Notes: generated from the letters alone by a model not told the origin. Shown: positions 53,884-62,875, numbered from the stretch's first letter. The stretch: 64,000 bases of DNA from Virgibacillus_P tibetensis (GCF_036026595.1 NZ_JARZFX010000011.1:35422-99421); one strand, 5' to 3'. Translations and numbers: made by a program.

Positions 53884-54711
53884 TTGAAACTTAATCAATA
53901 TACGAAAACAATGCTTCCACTAACTCATGGAACAATTTATTGTGAATATATATTAAACGGAAAGCCCCCAATAATATTACTGCATGGGTTTGTATCATCT
54001 ACATATACATTTAACCGACTTATACCATTATTAAAAGAAAACTTTTCAATTATTGCCATCGACTTTCCCGGTTTTGGCAGGAGTGAAAAATCAAAGACCT
54101 TCATTTACTCTTATGATAATTATGCAGAACTTGTAATAGAATGTATGGATTACTTTAAGCTTGAAAATGCAGTTATTGCTGGTCACTCCATGGGTGGTCA
54201 AATCGCTTTATATACTGCCGAGAAAATACCACAAAGAGTAAGTAAACTCATTTTATTAGCAAGTTCCGGATATCTCAAAGGTGCCAATAACTTAATGAGA
54301 TACACTTCTTACTTACCATTATTCAGTTTAGTAGCCAAACATAAAGTACAAAAACAAAGCGTAAGTGAAACCTTGAAAAATGTCCTGTATGATCACTCGT
54401 TAATCACGCCCGAGCTGATAGAGGAATATAAAAGACCTTTGAAGGAAAAAGATTTTTATAAGGCACTGGTACGTTTATTACGGTACAGAGAAGGCGATTT
54501 AAGCAGTGAGCGCCTTCATAAAATACAAACTCAAAGTTTATTGATCTGGGGTGATGCTGACAAGGTTGTGCCACTGTGCATCGGTAAAAAGTTGGTTGAA
54601 GATTTGCCAAATGCAAGAATAATATCCTATAACAAAACCGGTCACCTAATTACTGAGGAAAGACCGGCGGAGGTTAATGAACAAATTATTTCGTTCACAC
54701 GAAGTACGTAA
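53884..54711 (+). CDS. Alpha/beta-fold hydrolase
   Basis: A 275-residue enzyme starting at TTG (AGGTGG upstream). PPIILLHGF forms the oxyanion turn, GHSMGGQ the nucleophile elbow (Ser about residue 102), IWGDADKVVP the acid and KTGHLITEE the catalytic histidine. The full triad is present. The substrate may be an ester or similar. It ends 7 bp from the convergent racemase gene. Confidence 0.87.
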   Translation: MKLNQYTKTMLPLTHGTIYCEYILNGKPPIILLHGFVSSTYTFNRLIPLLKENFSIIAIDFPGFGRSEKSKTFIYSYDNYAELVIECMDYFKLENAVIAGHSMGGQIALYTAEKIPQRVSKLILLASSGYLKGANNLMRYTSYLPLFSLVAKHKVQKQSVSETLKNVLYDHSLITPELIEEYKRPLKEKDFYKALVRLLRYREGDLSSERLHKIQTQSLLIWGDADKVVPLCIGKKLVEDLPNARIISYNKTGHLITEERPAEVNEQIISFTRST

Positions 54712-54718
54712 GGCGTAT

Positions 54719-55390
54719 TTAATCAAAAGAGCGATACACATAATTCGCCAACGTCGTTATGTCAAACACTGGTAAATGAGTTGCTTCTCTTAACGCATCT
54801 CTGTATGGCGGCATATTGGTACATTCTAAAACAATAGCGCGTATGTCTGGTCGATCTTCTAAGAGACTAAAGGTAACTTGCTTCATTTCCAGTGAAACAG
54901 CCTCCATGTCCAAAGCATGTGTTTCATCAACAATTGCTTTTGTGAATGCTGGCATGTGATCCATTCCTGCCATAACAATTGGTGTATGTTGAGCATTTAC
55001 CCCCTGAAGATGCTTATGCGTTAGGCTTTCTTTTCTTGCAGTGAGCACCCCAACAGTTCCACCCGTTAAATGATGCACCATAGGAATTTGCATAAGGCTG
55101 GATGAAAAGAAAGGGATCTTTAGTTGCCTTTGAATATCCTGCTGGAAAAGGGCAAGAAAACCACAACTAGTGGTGATTGCCTTTACCCCATTACGTTCCA
55201 GTCTCTTTGCTGCTTGAATAAAAGGTTCAATTAAACTAGAATCACTCTTTTTCATTACACGCTCGATCGTTGCTTTTTCGACGACTTCAAACTCGACTGG
55301 AAACGTGAAGGTTTCTGGATTTCCAATATCCCCTATTGGTCTATGAAAAATGGTATCCAACATTAAAATTCCAAGTTTGGATTGACTCAT
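54719..55390 (-). CDS. Asp/Glu/hydantoin racemase-family protein
   Basis: A 223-residue protein with the two catalytic cysteines of the family, Cys76 in ITTSCGFLA and Cys190 in VLECTNMPP. The opening LGILMLDTIFHRPIGDIGN and a C-terminal FDITTLANYV fit AroM/hydantoin racemase relatives. It starts one base after the stop of the transporter gene upstream. With a transporter and an FAD amine oxidase next to it, racemisation of an amino acid or hydantoin before oxidation is a reasonable inference. Confidence 0.83.
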   Translation of the reverse strand: MSQSKLGILMLDTIFHRPIGDIGNPETFTFPVEFEVVEKATIERVMKKSDSSLIEPFIQAAKRLERNGVKAITTSCGFLALFQQDIQRQLKIPFFSSSLMQIPMVHHLTGGTVGVLTARKESLTHKHLQGVNAQHTPIVMAGMDHMPAFTKAIVDETHALDMEAVSLEMKQVTFSLLEDRPDIRAIVLECTNMPPYRDALREATHLPVFDITTLANYVYRSFD

Positions 55391-55391
55391 T

Positions 55392-56744
55392 TTAAATAAA
55401 CCACATAAGTAACCCGATTGCTAAAAAGTAAAGAGAGTTTGGTAATGCTAACATCATTACCTTTAAAGGGTCAACTTTTGTATTTAAAATACCGCCAATT
55501 AATCCACAGACAACAAATGCAGTTAAGCCTACAGGTGGCATATTTTGTCCTGCAGCAGCAATATGGGATGCCCCTAAGGCAATCAATGTCGGATCAACAT
55601 TCATATTTTCCAGTATAGGACCAAGGAATGTAACATTTACAGACTGTGATGTTGTTTGAGATCCTGTAAGCATGCCAACAACCACCATTGAAAATGCTCC
55701 TCCTAGTTTTACCATAGAGGACCCTAGTCCCTCTGTCATTAGTGCAACTTTGTCTATCAAACCTGAAGCATAAAATACCCCAACCATCACACCTGCGCTA
55801 AGTTGAATTTGTACCGTCTGGCTTACTTTTGCTAAACCATTTTTAAAAACCCCTTTTGTTTCTTTTCGAACAGATGGAAATAAGAAGCTGACAAAAATGG
55901 CTATGATGATTGCGGATACAACTTGGAAAGTTACCCCTTGTAAGATAGGGATTTCTTTTAATGGTTCCAGAACCACAGCAAAAATTCCCCATTCAGTGAA
56001 AATATTGTATTCAAAGAGTGTGTTAGCCATAACGATAGCAATCAATACAAGGAGTGGAATTAACGTCTTCCATCTTTCCTTCAGGATTTTTAGCACAGAG
56101 CTTTCCGGGATTAACTCTGGTGGCATTTTTTTCCCGCGTACAAATCGAAACGACTCTAAAATAGCAATTATTGCACCAATCGTAACCGTTATAAATGCGA
56201 GTTTGATAACAGGATTAGGATCTGTGCCCACCAGTGAAGCAGAGAGAAAAACACCTTGTGTTATTGGAGGCATAATCGATCCGATGGAGGCACCAAGCAG
56301 TATGATCATCCCAATTTGTTCTGGCTTTAACTTTAATTCAGTTAACGAATTGATAACTAGAAATCCTATAACAGTTGCTGCTGCAATCGCATCACCAAGG
56401 AAGGAACCAGCAATAATTAACGTAATGAAGATGGCAGCAATTAACCCTTTTGGTGAATTACCAAAAGCAGCTCGAAGACTATTTAATGTAGTGTCCATTG
56501 CACCTAATTTGACCTGTGATTCGGCATACAAGCTTCCAAAAACAGATAACATGATTACCCACGATAATCGATCAATCCCATCAATAAAAGCAAGCACAGT
56601 CTCACCTGGATTTAAACCTGATATGATTGCGGATGAAACTGCAGCTACGATCAGCGCAACTCTAATATCACCACCGATCTTTGGTATTTGTTTAACTAAA
56701 GCAATGATAAATAATAAAGTTAAAGGAATTATAATTTCGAACAT
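55392..56744 (-). CDS. DctM-like (TRAP large permease/ion transporter superfamily) transporter
   Basis: A 450-residue protein with about 12 membrane segments and the motifs GDAIAAATVIGFLVI, GASIGSIMPPITQG and AAAGQNMPPVGLTAF, where the two MPP elements form the internal repeat of DctM-type permeases. No binding protein (DctP) or small permease (DctQ) gene is nearby, so it may act alone as a secondary carrier. It lies between the oxidoreductase and racemase genes and probably imports their substrate. Confidence 0.8.
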   Translation of the reverse strand: MFEIIIPLTLLFIIALVKQIPKIGGDIRVALIVAAVSSAIISGLNPGETVLAFIDGIDRLSWVIMLSVFGSLYAESQVKLGAMDTTLNSLRAAFGNSPKGLIAAIFITLIIAGSFLGDAIAAATVIGFLVINSLTELKLKPEQIGMIILLGASIGSIMPPITQGVFLSASLVGTDPNPVIKLAFITVTIGAIIAILESFRFVRGKKMPPELIPESSVLKILKERWKTLIPLLVLIAIVMANTLFEYNIFTEWGIFAVVLEPLKEIPILQGVTFQVVSAIIIAIFVSFLFPSVRKETKGVFKNGLAKVSQTVQIQLSAGVMVGVFYASGLIDKVALMTEGLGSSMVKLGGAFSMVVVGMLTGSQTTSQSVNVTFLGPILENMNVDPTLIALGASHIAAAGQNMPPVGLTAFVVCGLIGGILNTKVDPLKVMMLALPNSLYFLAIGLLMWFI

Positions 56745-56767
56745 AAATCCAACCCCTTATTTAAAAT

Positions 56768-57934
56768 TTATGAACTAACCGTATGTAATCGATCCAATTT
56801 TAGCGGTTCCAACAGATCTTTATAATGCATTTGTTTTTCTACCAAACTAGTAACTAAGTGTCCAGTAATTGGAGCAAGGCAAATGCCATCTCCTTCATGA
56901 CCAGCCGCTATAACAAATCCTTTGACGTGTGATTCGTCAACTATAGGAAGACCGTCACTAGTAAATGGTCTGAACCCGACCATAGAACGAATAATTTGTA
57001 TTGAATTTAAAGAAGGAACTATTCGACTTGCATGAGATGCAATAGCGGAAAGAATACTTAGTTCTACAGACTTATCAAATCCTTTGAATTCCCTGCTCCC
57101 CCCAATAAGCAAGTTTCCACTCTCTGTTTGGCCTAATGATAAACCTATTCCAAAAGGAGGCTCTTTTTTGTCATTCCGGTTAGTTAAATGCTTTGCAGCT
57201 ATATACTGTGAACATAATATACTTCCGTTTACGATTTGCTTTACTCTTTCAGAAATTAGAATTACGCCACGTCGAGGCCTTATCGTAAGATCAACTCCTG
57301 CCATGTTGGCTATTTTTGATGCGAAAGGACCTGCAGCATTTATAACAAGTTCTGTCCAGATATAACCATCAGTTAATTGAACACCAACAACCCTTCCATG
57401 TTCACAATCAATACCAATTACCGTTGTATGTGTACGTATTTCAACGCCCCTCCGCTTTGATCCTTCTGCAAAAGCTTGACTTAATAATAATGGGTTAACT
57501 TCTGCGTCCTCTTTACTGTAGGTAGAACCAACAATGTCCGGAGATAAACAAGGCTGCCTTTCCAACGCTTCTCTTCTATCCAATAAGGTTACATCGATAC
57601 CTGCATTTTTTTGTTTTAGAACAAATTCTTTCATAAAATCCAAATGACCTTCTTCTTCAATTACAACCATTCCCCCTCCTTTCTTGAATTCAACAGAAGT
57701 CTCTAATTCTTCTTCCAAATTCTCGTAAACATCTCTGCTTGCCTTAGCTAACTGAATAGGAAAGCCTGGTTTCTTTGATTGCAGAAAGATTGCTTTATCA
57801 CAAGCGCCTGATGTTTGAGCCCCAATCTCTCCTTTTTCTATTAATATCACTTTTCTATTAGTCTCTGCTAATCGATAGGCAATAGATGTGCCTATGACCC
57901 CACCACCAATTATTACAGCGTCTGCTGTTTCCAC
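56768..57934 (-). CDS. FAD-dependent amino acid/amine oxidoreductase (DAO family)
   Basis: A 388-residue flavoprotein. The N-terminal dinucleotide site is VIIGGGVIGTSIAYRLAE. IRSMVGFRPFTSDGLPIV and AAGHEGDGICLAPITG close the FAD-binding fold. It resembles the catalytic subunits of opine, D-proline/hydroxyproline or glycine (HcnC-like) dehydrogenases. A BFD-like [2Fe-2S] protein is encoded 110 bp upstream, the usual electron-transfer partner in these complexes. The third subunit is absent. Substrate unknown. Confidence 0.85.
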   Translation of the reverse strand: METADAVIIGGGVIGTSIAYRLAETNRKVILIEKGEIGAQTSGACDKAIFLQSKKPGFPIQLAKASRDVYENLEEELETSVEFKKGGGMVVIEEEGHLDFMKEFVLKQKNAGIDVTLLDRREALERQPCLSPDIVGSTYSKEDAEVNPLLLSQAFAEGSKRRGVEIRTHTTVIGIDCEHGRVVGVQLTDGYIWTELVINAAGPFASKIANMAGVDLTIRPRRGVILISERVKQIVNGSILCSQYIAAKHLTNRNDKKEPPFGIGLSLGQTESGNLLIGGSREFKGFDKSVELSILSAIASHASRIVPSLNSIQIIRSMVGFRPFTSDGLPIVDESHVKGFVIAAGHEGDGICLAPITGHLVTSLVEKQMHYKDLLEPLKLDRLHTVSS

Positions 57935-58043
57935 GACACTCCCCCCTGCTTTCTATGTCCGTTAATTTCGACCAGCAATTGTATTATAATCTCTCGTCTC
58001 GGTAGTGTTTTTAAATTTAAGAGCTGCTTATTCTGCGTTCTCA

Positions 58044-58322
58044 TCAAAGATTTTTACTATGTTGAGATAGTTCAGACAATCGTAATGGCCGTATAAGTTT
58101 ACTAGACGACATGCTTGATGATTCAGATAGCTTTACTTTTGTATGAAAAGAAATAATCTTATCAACTAGAGGACGACAGGTCCTGCCTTGACATATGCCC
58201 ATTCCGGCCCTGGTTTTTAATTTTATTTCTTTTGTAGTGATTGCTCCATTCTTAATAGATGTTATAATTTCACTTAACATGACTTCTTCACACCTGCAGA
58301 TTACAGTATCTTTAATATTCAT
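58044..58322 (-). CDS. BFD-like [2Fe-2S]-binding protein
   Basis: About 92 residues. Four cysteines in the pattern ICRCEEV...GMGICQGRTCRP bind an iron-sulfur cluster, as in the small or fused BFD modules of opine, hydroxyproline and HcnABC dehydrogenases. A serine-rich C-terminal tail follows. The start is uncertain: GGAGG is only 2 nt from the ATG at 58322, while an ATT two codons later (58316) has ideal spacing and a TTG at 58331 lies inside the binding site. It is probably cotranscribed with the FAD enzyme. Confidence 0.78.
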   Translation of the reverse strand: MNIKDTVICRCEEVMLSEIITSIKNGAITTKEIKLKTRAGMGICQGRTCRPLVDKIISFHTKVKLSESSSMSSSKLIRPLRLSELSQHSKNL

Positions 58323-58490
58323 TACCTCCAAATTGTAAATTATAGGAATTATATATTATTTCGACGTTTTGGGTTCTACAGCCCTTCAAGCTAATGTATT
58401 TATAATAATATATATAATTTTATGAATAATCAACATATTAATGCGTTAATTCTTATAAAAATATTAAACAAAAGAAAGGTGGAATATGCA

Positions 58491-59381
58491 TTGCTAACCA
58501 AACTTAATATTCTCATTATGGGTGGAGATGCCAGAAATCTGGAAATAATAACTAGACTATCTAGTGAAGGGGCAAAGGTTTTCTTAGTGGGGTTTGATCA
58601 ACTATCATTCTCTGAACCTACTATTGTTCAAACCAGATTAGATGAAATGGATTTACATAGTATCGATGCTATTATACTACCCGTAGCAGGTACAGATTTG
58701 TCAGGGGAAGTAGAAGCTACCTATTCAGAAAAACCAGTTATTCTTTCCGAAAAATTAGTGGCTCAAACAAAGGAGCATTGCATTATCTATACAGGTACTT
58801 CCAACACTTTCTTAGATAATCTAGCTCATTCAAACAACAGGAAACTAGTTAAATTATTCGCTCGAGACGACATTGCTGTATATAATTCAATTCCCACCGC
58901 TGAAGGTGCATTAAAGCTGGCAATAGAACAAACAGATGTTACGGTCCACGGTGCTGATGTCATGGTGCTTGGTTTTGGCAGAGTTGGTAAGACCGTTGCC
59001 AGACTATTTGATGCTGTGGGGGCAACTGTTACGGTAGGGGCCAGAAAGGCTGCCGATATTGCTCGTATTACCGAGATGGGGTTAGAAGCAATGCAACTAA
59101 GTGACCTGGAGAAAAATATAAGCAGCATCGACATTTGTATTAATACAATTCCATACCCAATTGTGGACTCCAAGGTGATAACCGAAATGAGACAGACTAC
59201 GCTCATCATAGACTTGGCTTCATCCCCCGGAGGAACAGATTTTGGATTTGCTGAAAAGCGCGGTGTTAAAGCCTTACATGCATTAGGGTTACCAGGGAAA
59301 ACAGCTCCCAAAACGGCAGGTAGAATTATTGGTGAGGTAATCGTGGAGTTGATGGTCGAGAATAGGAAATTCATTAATTAA
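58491..59381 (+). CDS. spoVFA: Dipicolinate synthase subunit A
   Basis: A 296-residue protein matching the size of Bacillus SpoVFA/DpaA. The N-terminal domain starts LTKLNILIMGGDARNLEII, and a central NAD(P)-binding loop is VLGFGRVGKTVARLF. SGEVEATYSEKPV and LGLPGKTAPKTAGRII are family motifs. Start at TTG 58491, with GGTGG 8 nt upstream; the longer frame to 58422 lacks a site. It makes the spore-core compound dipicolinic acid together with SpoVFB. Here it is single: no spoVFB follows, only a terminator. Confidence 0.9.
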   Translation: MLTKLNILIMGGDARNLEIITRLSSEGAKVFLVGFDQLSFSEPTIVQTRLDEMDLHSIDAIILPVAGTDLSGEVEATYSEKPVILSEKLVAQTKEHCIIYTGTSNTFLDNLAHSNNRKLVKLFARDDIAVYNSIPTAEGALKLAIEQTDVTVHGADVMVLGFGRVGKTVARLFDAVGATVTVGARKAADIARITEMGLEAMQLSDLEKNISSIDICINTIPYPIVDSKVITEMRQTTLIIDLASSPGGTDFGFAEKRGVKALHALGLPGKTAPKTAGRIIGEVIVELMVENRKFIN

Positions 59382-59385
59382 TAAT

Positions 59386-59413
59386 GGAGCATACCAGGTG
59401 GTATGCTCCATTT
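59386..59413 (+). terminator. Terminator after spoVFA
   Basis: GGAGCATACC-AGGT-GGTATGCTCC perfect 10-bp stem followed by ATTTCTT. Confidence 0.85.
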
Positions 59414-59420
59414 CTTCTGA

Positions 59421-60170
59421 TTATTTTTCTATCTTTACATCCTGCAGCTTCAGGTATTGTCCCTCACTTATTGTAAGGTAAGTATCGGCTTGAACATTTT
59501 CGTTTGTCACAATGCTCCCAAGCTGGTGACTGCTATCCGAGCTGACTTCCAGATAGCCCATCCCGAGCGAACTATCCAATATTATTTTATATTCCCCTGC
59601 TGGAATATCCTGACCAACCTTATACATGCCATCACTGTATATACCGTCATCAGGTATAACTGAAGGAGCCTCTTTAACTGGATACATTTCAGCACTTTGC
59701 AATTTAAAATATTCTCCCTCATTTAATGTCACATATGAATGCGCCCCATTCATTAGGTTGTCATTGAATACAATGCTTTCTAATGCACCTGTACTATCAG
59801 AAGCACTCTCAATGTAACCCATTCCAGAAGCGAAAACCAGGTATTCACCTGCTGGGATGTCTTCACCTATTTTATATGTCACGGCATCAATTCTATTGCT
59901 TTTATCAGCTTCTGTATCTGCTTCCGACCCGCTGGATTTATTTTCATCGGCTGTTTCAGCTGCTTCGTTCGTTTCTTCCTCTATTTCTGCATCGGACTCC
60001 GACTCTTTTTCATCTTCTTCCACTTTATCTACAGCACTACTGGCTGCTTCTACACTCGGGTCACTTGCATCCTCCTCATCGTCCACGGTTACAACTGCCA
60101 CAATGACGACAACAGCAATCAACCATACCCACCATTTCTTATGCAATGGCTTTTTTATCTTTTTATCCAA
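59421..60170 (-). CDS. Membrane-anchored protein with two PAGEY repeats
   Basis: A protein of about 249 residues. TTG at 60170 is chosen (GGGAG 9 nt upstream); the ATG at 60179 touches the binding site. A basic, tryptophan-containing start (KKPLHKKWWVW) leads into one membrane segment, then an acidic Ser/Glu/Asp-rich linker (about residues 35-95). Two tandem beta domains of about 70 residues follow (YKIGEDIPAGEYLVFAS.. and YKVGQDIPAGEYKIILD..), each ending in a GEYFKLQ/GQYLKLQ strand. The domains lie outside the membrane. Function unknown. Confidence 0.8.
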   Translation of the reverse strand: MDKKIKKPLHKKWWVWLIAVVVIVAVVTVDDEEDASDPSVEAASSAVDKVEEDEKESESDAEIEEETNEAAETADENKSSGSEADTEADKSNRIDAVTYKIGEDIPAGEYLVFASGMGYIESASDSTGALESIVFNDNLMNGAHSYVTLNEGEYFKLQSAEMYPVKEAPSVIPDDGIYSDGMYKVGQDIPAGEYKIILDSSLGMGYLEVSSDSSHQLGSIVTNENVQADTYLTISEGQYLKLQDVKIEK

Positions 60171-60281
60171 AATTAACATCTCCCTTTTTAAATGCCCTAA
60201 CTAAAAGTAACATAAAGGCTATACAAAATTATGCCTATGCTTATTAGAAACTTTCTGCCCATTGGAGTATTTATACTTATA

Positions 60282-60328
60282 AAAAAGCACGGAAGCATAT
60301 CCAATTAAGATACGCTTCCGTGCTTTTT
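60282..60328 (-). terminator. Terminator of the ectoine operon
   Basis: AAAAAGCACGGAAGC and GCTTCCGTGCTTTTT form a near-perfect stem 25-70 bp after ectC. Confidence 0.9.
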
Positions 60329-60352
60329 ATGACTAGCTAGTTATACCTTTTT

Positions 60353-60739
60353 TTATTCTGTCAATAAAGGATAATATCCTTCTTTAGTATGCGTTTCCGT
60401 ACCTACGAGTGGAGGATTAAACACACATACCATACGCATTTGAGTTCTGGCACGTAGTCTGTGCTTGTCGTTTTCATCTAAGATGTACATAGTTCCTGGT
60501 TTTATTTGATAGACATCTCCAGTTGAAACTTTTTCAATCTCTCCTTCTCCTTCAATACAATAAACCGCTTCAATATGATTTTTATACCAGAAAAAGTTAT
60601 CTGTACCCGCTTTAATAAGTGTATCATTCATACTAAACCCTACATTGTCTTTCTTTAACAGAAATCTGCGACTAGTCCAGTTTTCACCGGATGTTTCATC
60701 CTTAGTTCCAATAATGTTCTCAAGTGATTTTACGATCAT
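60353..60739 (-). CDS. ectC: L-ectoine synthase
   Basis: A 128-residue cupin that closes the ring of N-gamma-acetyl-diaminobutyrate to give ectoine. MIVKSLENIIGT opens it, and WTSRRFLLKKDNVGFS, GEGEIEKVSTGDVYQIKPGTMY and HRLRARTQMRMVCVFNPPLVG are family landmarks. The ATG at 60739 (GGGG 8 nt upstream) is preferred over 60745. Third gene of ectABC. No hydroxylase gene ectD follows, so plain ectoine is expected. Confidence 0.95.
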   Translation of the reverse strand: MIVKSLENIIGTKDETSGENWTSRRFLLKKDNVGFSMNDTLIKAGTDNFFWYKNHIEAVYCIEGEGEIEKVSTGDVYQIKPGTMYILDENDKHRLRARTQMRMVCVFNPPLVGTETHTKEGYYPLLTE

Positions 60740-60792
60740 TTCCATTTCCCCTTTGTCATTATAATTTTATTTATTACTATGTTCATTACTGC

Positions 60793-62067
60793 TTATGCCA
60801 GGACATGTTTAATACTATCTTCTAAAATTTCCAGCCCTTTCTCAAGGCCTTCTCTGTCAATAATCAGCGGTGGTAGGAATTTAACAACTTCATCATCCGG
60901 ACCTGAGGTTTCAATAATTAATCCTCTAGTAAAGGCTTCCGCACAAATTTCCTCAGCTAATCCTGCAACGTCAACTGCAATCCCTTGCATTAGTCCTCTG
61001 CCTCGAGCTTCACCTTTTAATTGTGGATACTTCTCGATAATCATTTCCACAGCCCTACTCAATAATATTGATTTTTCTTGAACTGTATTACTGAATTCGT
61101 CAGTTTCCCAATTGGATAGTGCTTCTGTCGCTGCAATAAATGCCAGATTATTTCCACGAAATGTTCCATTATGCTCGCCTGGTCCCCATTGATCATATTC
61201 CGGTTTTATTAAAGTAATTGCCATTGGAAGGCCAAATCCGCCAATTGATTTAGACAGACAAACAACATCTGGATTAATACCAGCTGGTTCAAAGCTAAAG
61301 AAAGTGCCTGTACGGCCATTACCTGCTTGCACGTCATCAATGATTAATAATATATCCCATTGTTTACATAGACTTTCTATCTTCTTCAGCCATTCCATTC
61401 TGGATGCATTGATGCCGCCTTCTCCCTGAACAGTTTCTAAAATAATTGCTGCAGGTAATGCCACACCACTACCACTATCCTCTAGGAATTTTTCCAAATA
61501 AACAATTGAATCCTGGTCTTCCACATAATCATCAAATGGCATTGAAACAGTATGATGAAGAGGAATCCCTGCCCCTTTTCGCTTAAATGAATTACCCGTT
61601 ACAGACAGTGAACCAATTGTCATTCCGTGAAATGCATTGGTAAAGCTTACTACCGTATCACGACCTGTTACTTTTCTGGCAATCTTTAATGCACTTTCTA
61701 CTGTATTGGTGCCTGTCGGTCCTGGAAACATTATCTTATAATCAAGATTACGAGGTGTAAGGATTACTTCATTGAAGCGTTCAAGAAATTCCTTTCTCGG
61801 GGGAGTTCCCATATCGAGGCTATGAATAATACCATCGTTACGGATATATTCAATTATTTTTTCCTGCATTTTTTCATCATTATGACCATAATTCAGAGTA
61901 CCCGCCCCAGCAAAAAAGTCAATATACTCATTTCCATCTTCATCCCACAGCTTATAACCTTTAGCCTTTTTAAAAACAGTCGGCCAACTGCGGCTGTAAC
62001 TTCTTACTGCAGATTCCAGTTCTTCAAACGTTTTCATAGTCGTGTTGGTTTTTACTGCTGTTGTCAT
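60793..62067 (-). CDS. ectB: L-2,4-diaminobutyrate:2-ketoglutarate aminotransferase
   Basis: A 424-residue class-III aminotransferase that turns aspartate semialdehyde into diaminobutyrate. FPGPTGTNTVESALKIARKVTGR binds PLP phosphate together with AFHGMTIGSLSVTGN; LIIDDVQAGNGRTGTFFSFE contains the PLP Asp; CLSKSIGGFGLPMAI holds the Schiff-base lysine (about residue 267). AAGGATGATTCA precedes the ATG. It starts 15 bp after ectA. Confidence 0.96.
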   Translation of the reverse strand: MTTAVKTNTTMKTFEELESAVRSYSRSWPTVFKKAKGYKLWDEDGNEYIDFFAGAGTLNYGHNDEKMQEKIIEYIRNDGIIHSLDMGTPPRKEFLERFNEVILTPRNLDYKIMFPGPTGTNTVESALKIARKVTGRDTVVSFTNAFHGMTIGSLSVTGNSFKRKGAGIPLHHTVSMPFDDYVEDQDSIVYLEKFLEDSGSGVALPAAIILETVQGEGGINASRMEWLKKIESLCKQWDILLIIDDVQAGNGRTGTFFSFEPAGINPDVVCLSKSIGGFGLPMAITLIKPEYDQWGPGEHNGTFRGNNLAFIAATEALSNWETDEFSNTVQEKSILLSRAVEMIIEKYPQLKGEARGRGLMQGIAVDVAGLAEEICAEAFTRGLIIETSGPDDEVVKFLPPLIIDREGLEKGLEILEDSIKHVLA

Positions 62068-62082
62068 TGAATCATCCTTTTA

Positions 62083-62625
62083 TCATTTAATTTTCTTCTT
62101 GATCGGTCCAATCTTAAACAATAGTTCATCCTCGTGTCCTTCACTAGGAAAATCATCAGATGAAAAGTAATCGTCAATCTCACACTCTGTGTCCAATTTT
62201 TTTGAAAGGCCTTTAAATAAAAGTTGAGAAGGTGTATTTGATGGTGAGACAGTTGCCTCTACGTAATGAACGTCTTTACATGCTGTACGATTCAGCAACT
62301 GAAACAACATCCTTGTCCCTAGCCCTTTACCTCTTTCTGACTCATTTACAGCTACCTGCCATATAAACAGGGTATCTGGATTGTCCGGGTGTATAAAACC
62401 AGAAATGAATCCTATTATCTCTTCATCTTTTTCAGCCACAATAGACGTTTCTGAAAATATTTCACACCACATTAAATAGCTATAAGAAGAGTTTAAGTCA
62501 AGAACACCTGTATGCTTAATTAATTCCCAAACAGAAGCTCCGTCGCTTTTATCCGGCTTACGAAAATGAAATTCTTTTTTACTTTCAGTTGATTTTGTCA
62601 GTTCACTTACTCCAGTATTATAAAT
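62083..62625 (-). CDS. ectA: L-2,4-diaminobutyrate N-gamma-acetyltransferase, non-canonical start codon
   Basis: GNAT enzyme for the second step of ectoine synthesis. The frame upstream of the first ATG (62472) clearly encodes conserved EctA sequence: FHFRKPDKSDGASVWELIK then LDLNSSYSYLMWCEIFSET. Between the upstream in-frame stop (62656-62658) and that sequence there is no ATG, GTG or TTG. ATT at 62623-62625 has GGAGG 7 nt upstream, giving 180 residues; CTG at 62599-62601 (172 residues) is the alternative. GGIFSG-like acetyl-CoA features appear as VAVNESERGKGLGTRML. Starting at the ATG would delete about 50 conserved residues including the substrate-binding N-terminus. Confidence 0.93.
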   Translation of the reverse strand: MYNTGVSELTKSTESKKEFHFRKPDKSDGASVWELIKHTGVLDLNSSYSYLMWCEIFSETSIVAEKDEEIIGFISGFIHPDNPDTLFIWQVAVNESERGKGLGTRMLFQLLNRTACKDVHYVEATVSPSNTPSQLLFKGLSKKLDTECEIDDYFSSDDFPSEGHEDELLFKIGPIKKKIK

Positions 62626-62628
62626 GAT

Positions 62629-62637
62629 CTCACCTCC
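62629..62637 (-). promoter_or_regulatory. Start-deciding ribosome binding site of ectA
   Basis: GGAGGTGAG, an almost perfect Shine-Dalgarno sequence, sits upstream of ATC-ATT and of no standard start codon. It places initiation at ATT (62623-62625), or possibly ATC one codon earlier. Confidence 0.75.
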
Positions 62638-62663
62638 GACTGATTTATTTAACGTACTTTATA

Positions 62664-62692
62664 AGACTAGAGTTAATCATACATTTCGTCAA
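62664..62692 (-). promoter_or_regulatory. Candidate promoter of ectABC
   Basis: TTGACG (62687-62692), 17 bp, TAGTCT (62664-62669) on the minus strand, about 40 bp before the ectA start. The -10 hexamer is the same as in the esxA promoter candidate. Confidence 0.5.
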
Positions 62693-62875
62693 AGCGTTTT
62701 AAATACGATATAGCCCACTTAAACATGGTCTCATACGATTAGTTCTTAGATACGTTACAAAAACGGTAAATAACTAGCAAATAGTAAGCATTTATTAGAA
62801 TCTTACGTTTTTACCAAAAAAATAAATAATAAACTGACTTATGCTTATTATTTATTGATTCATGTATAGACCCCA

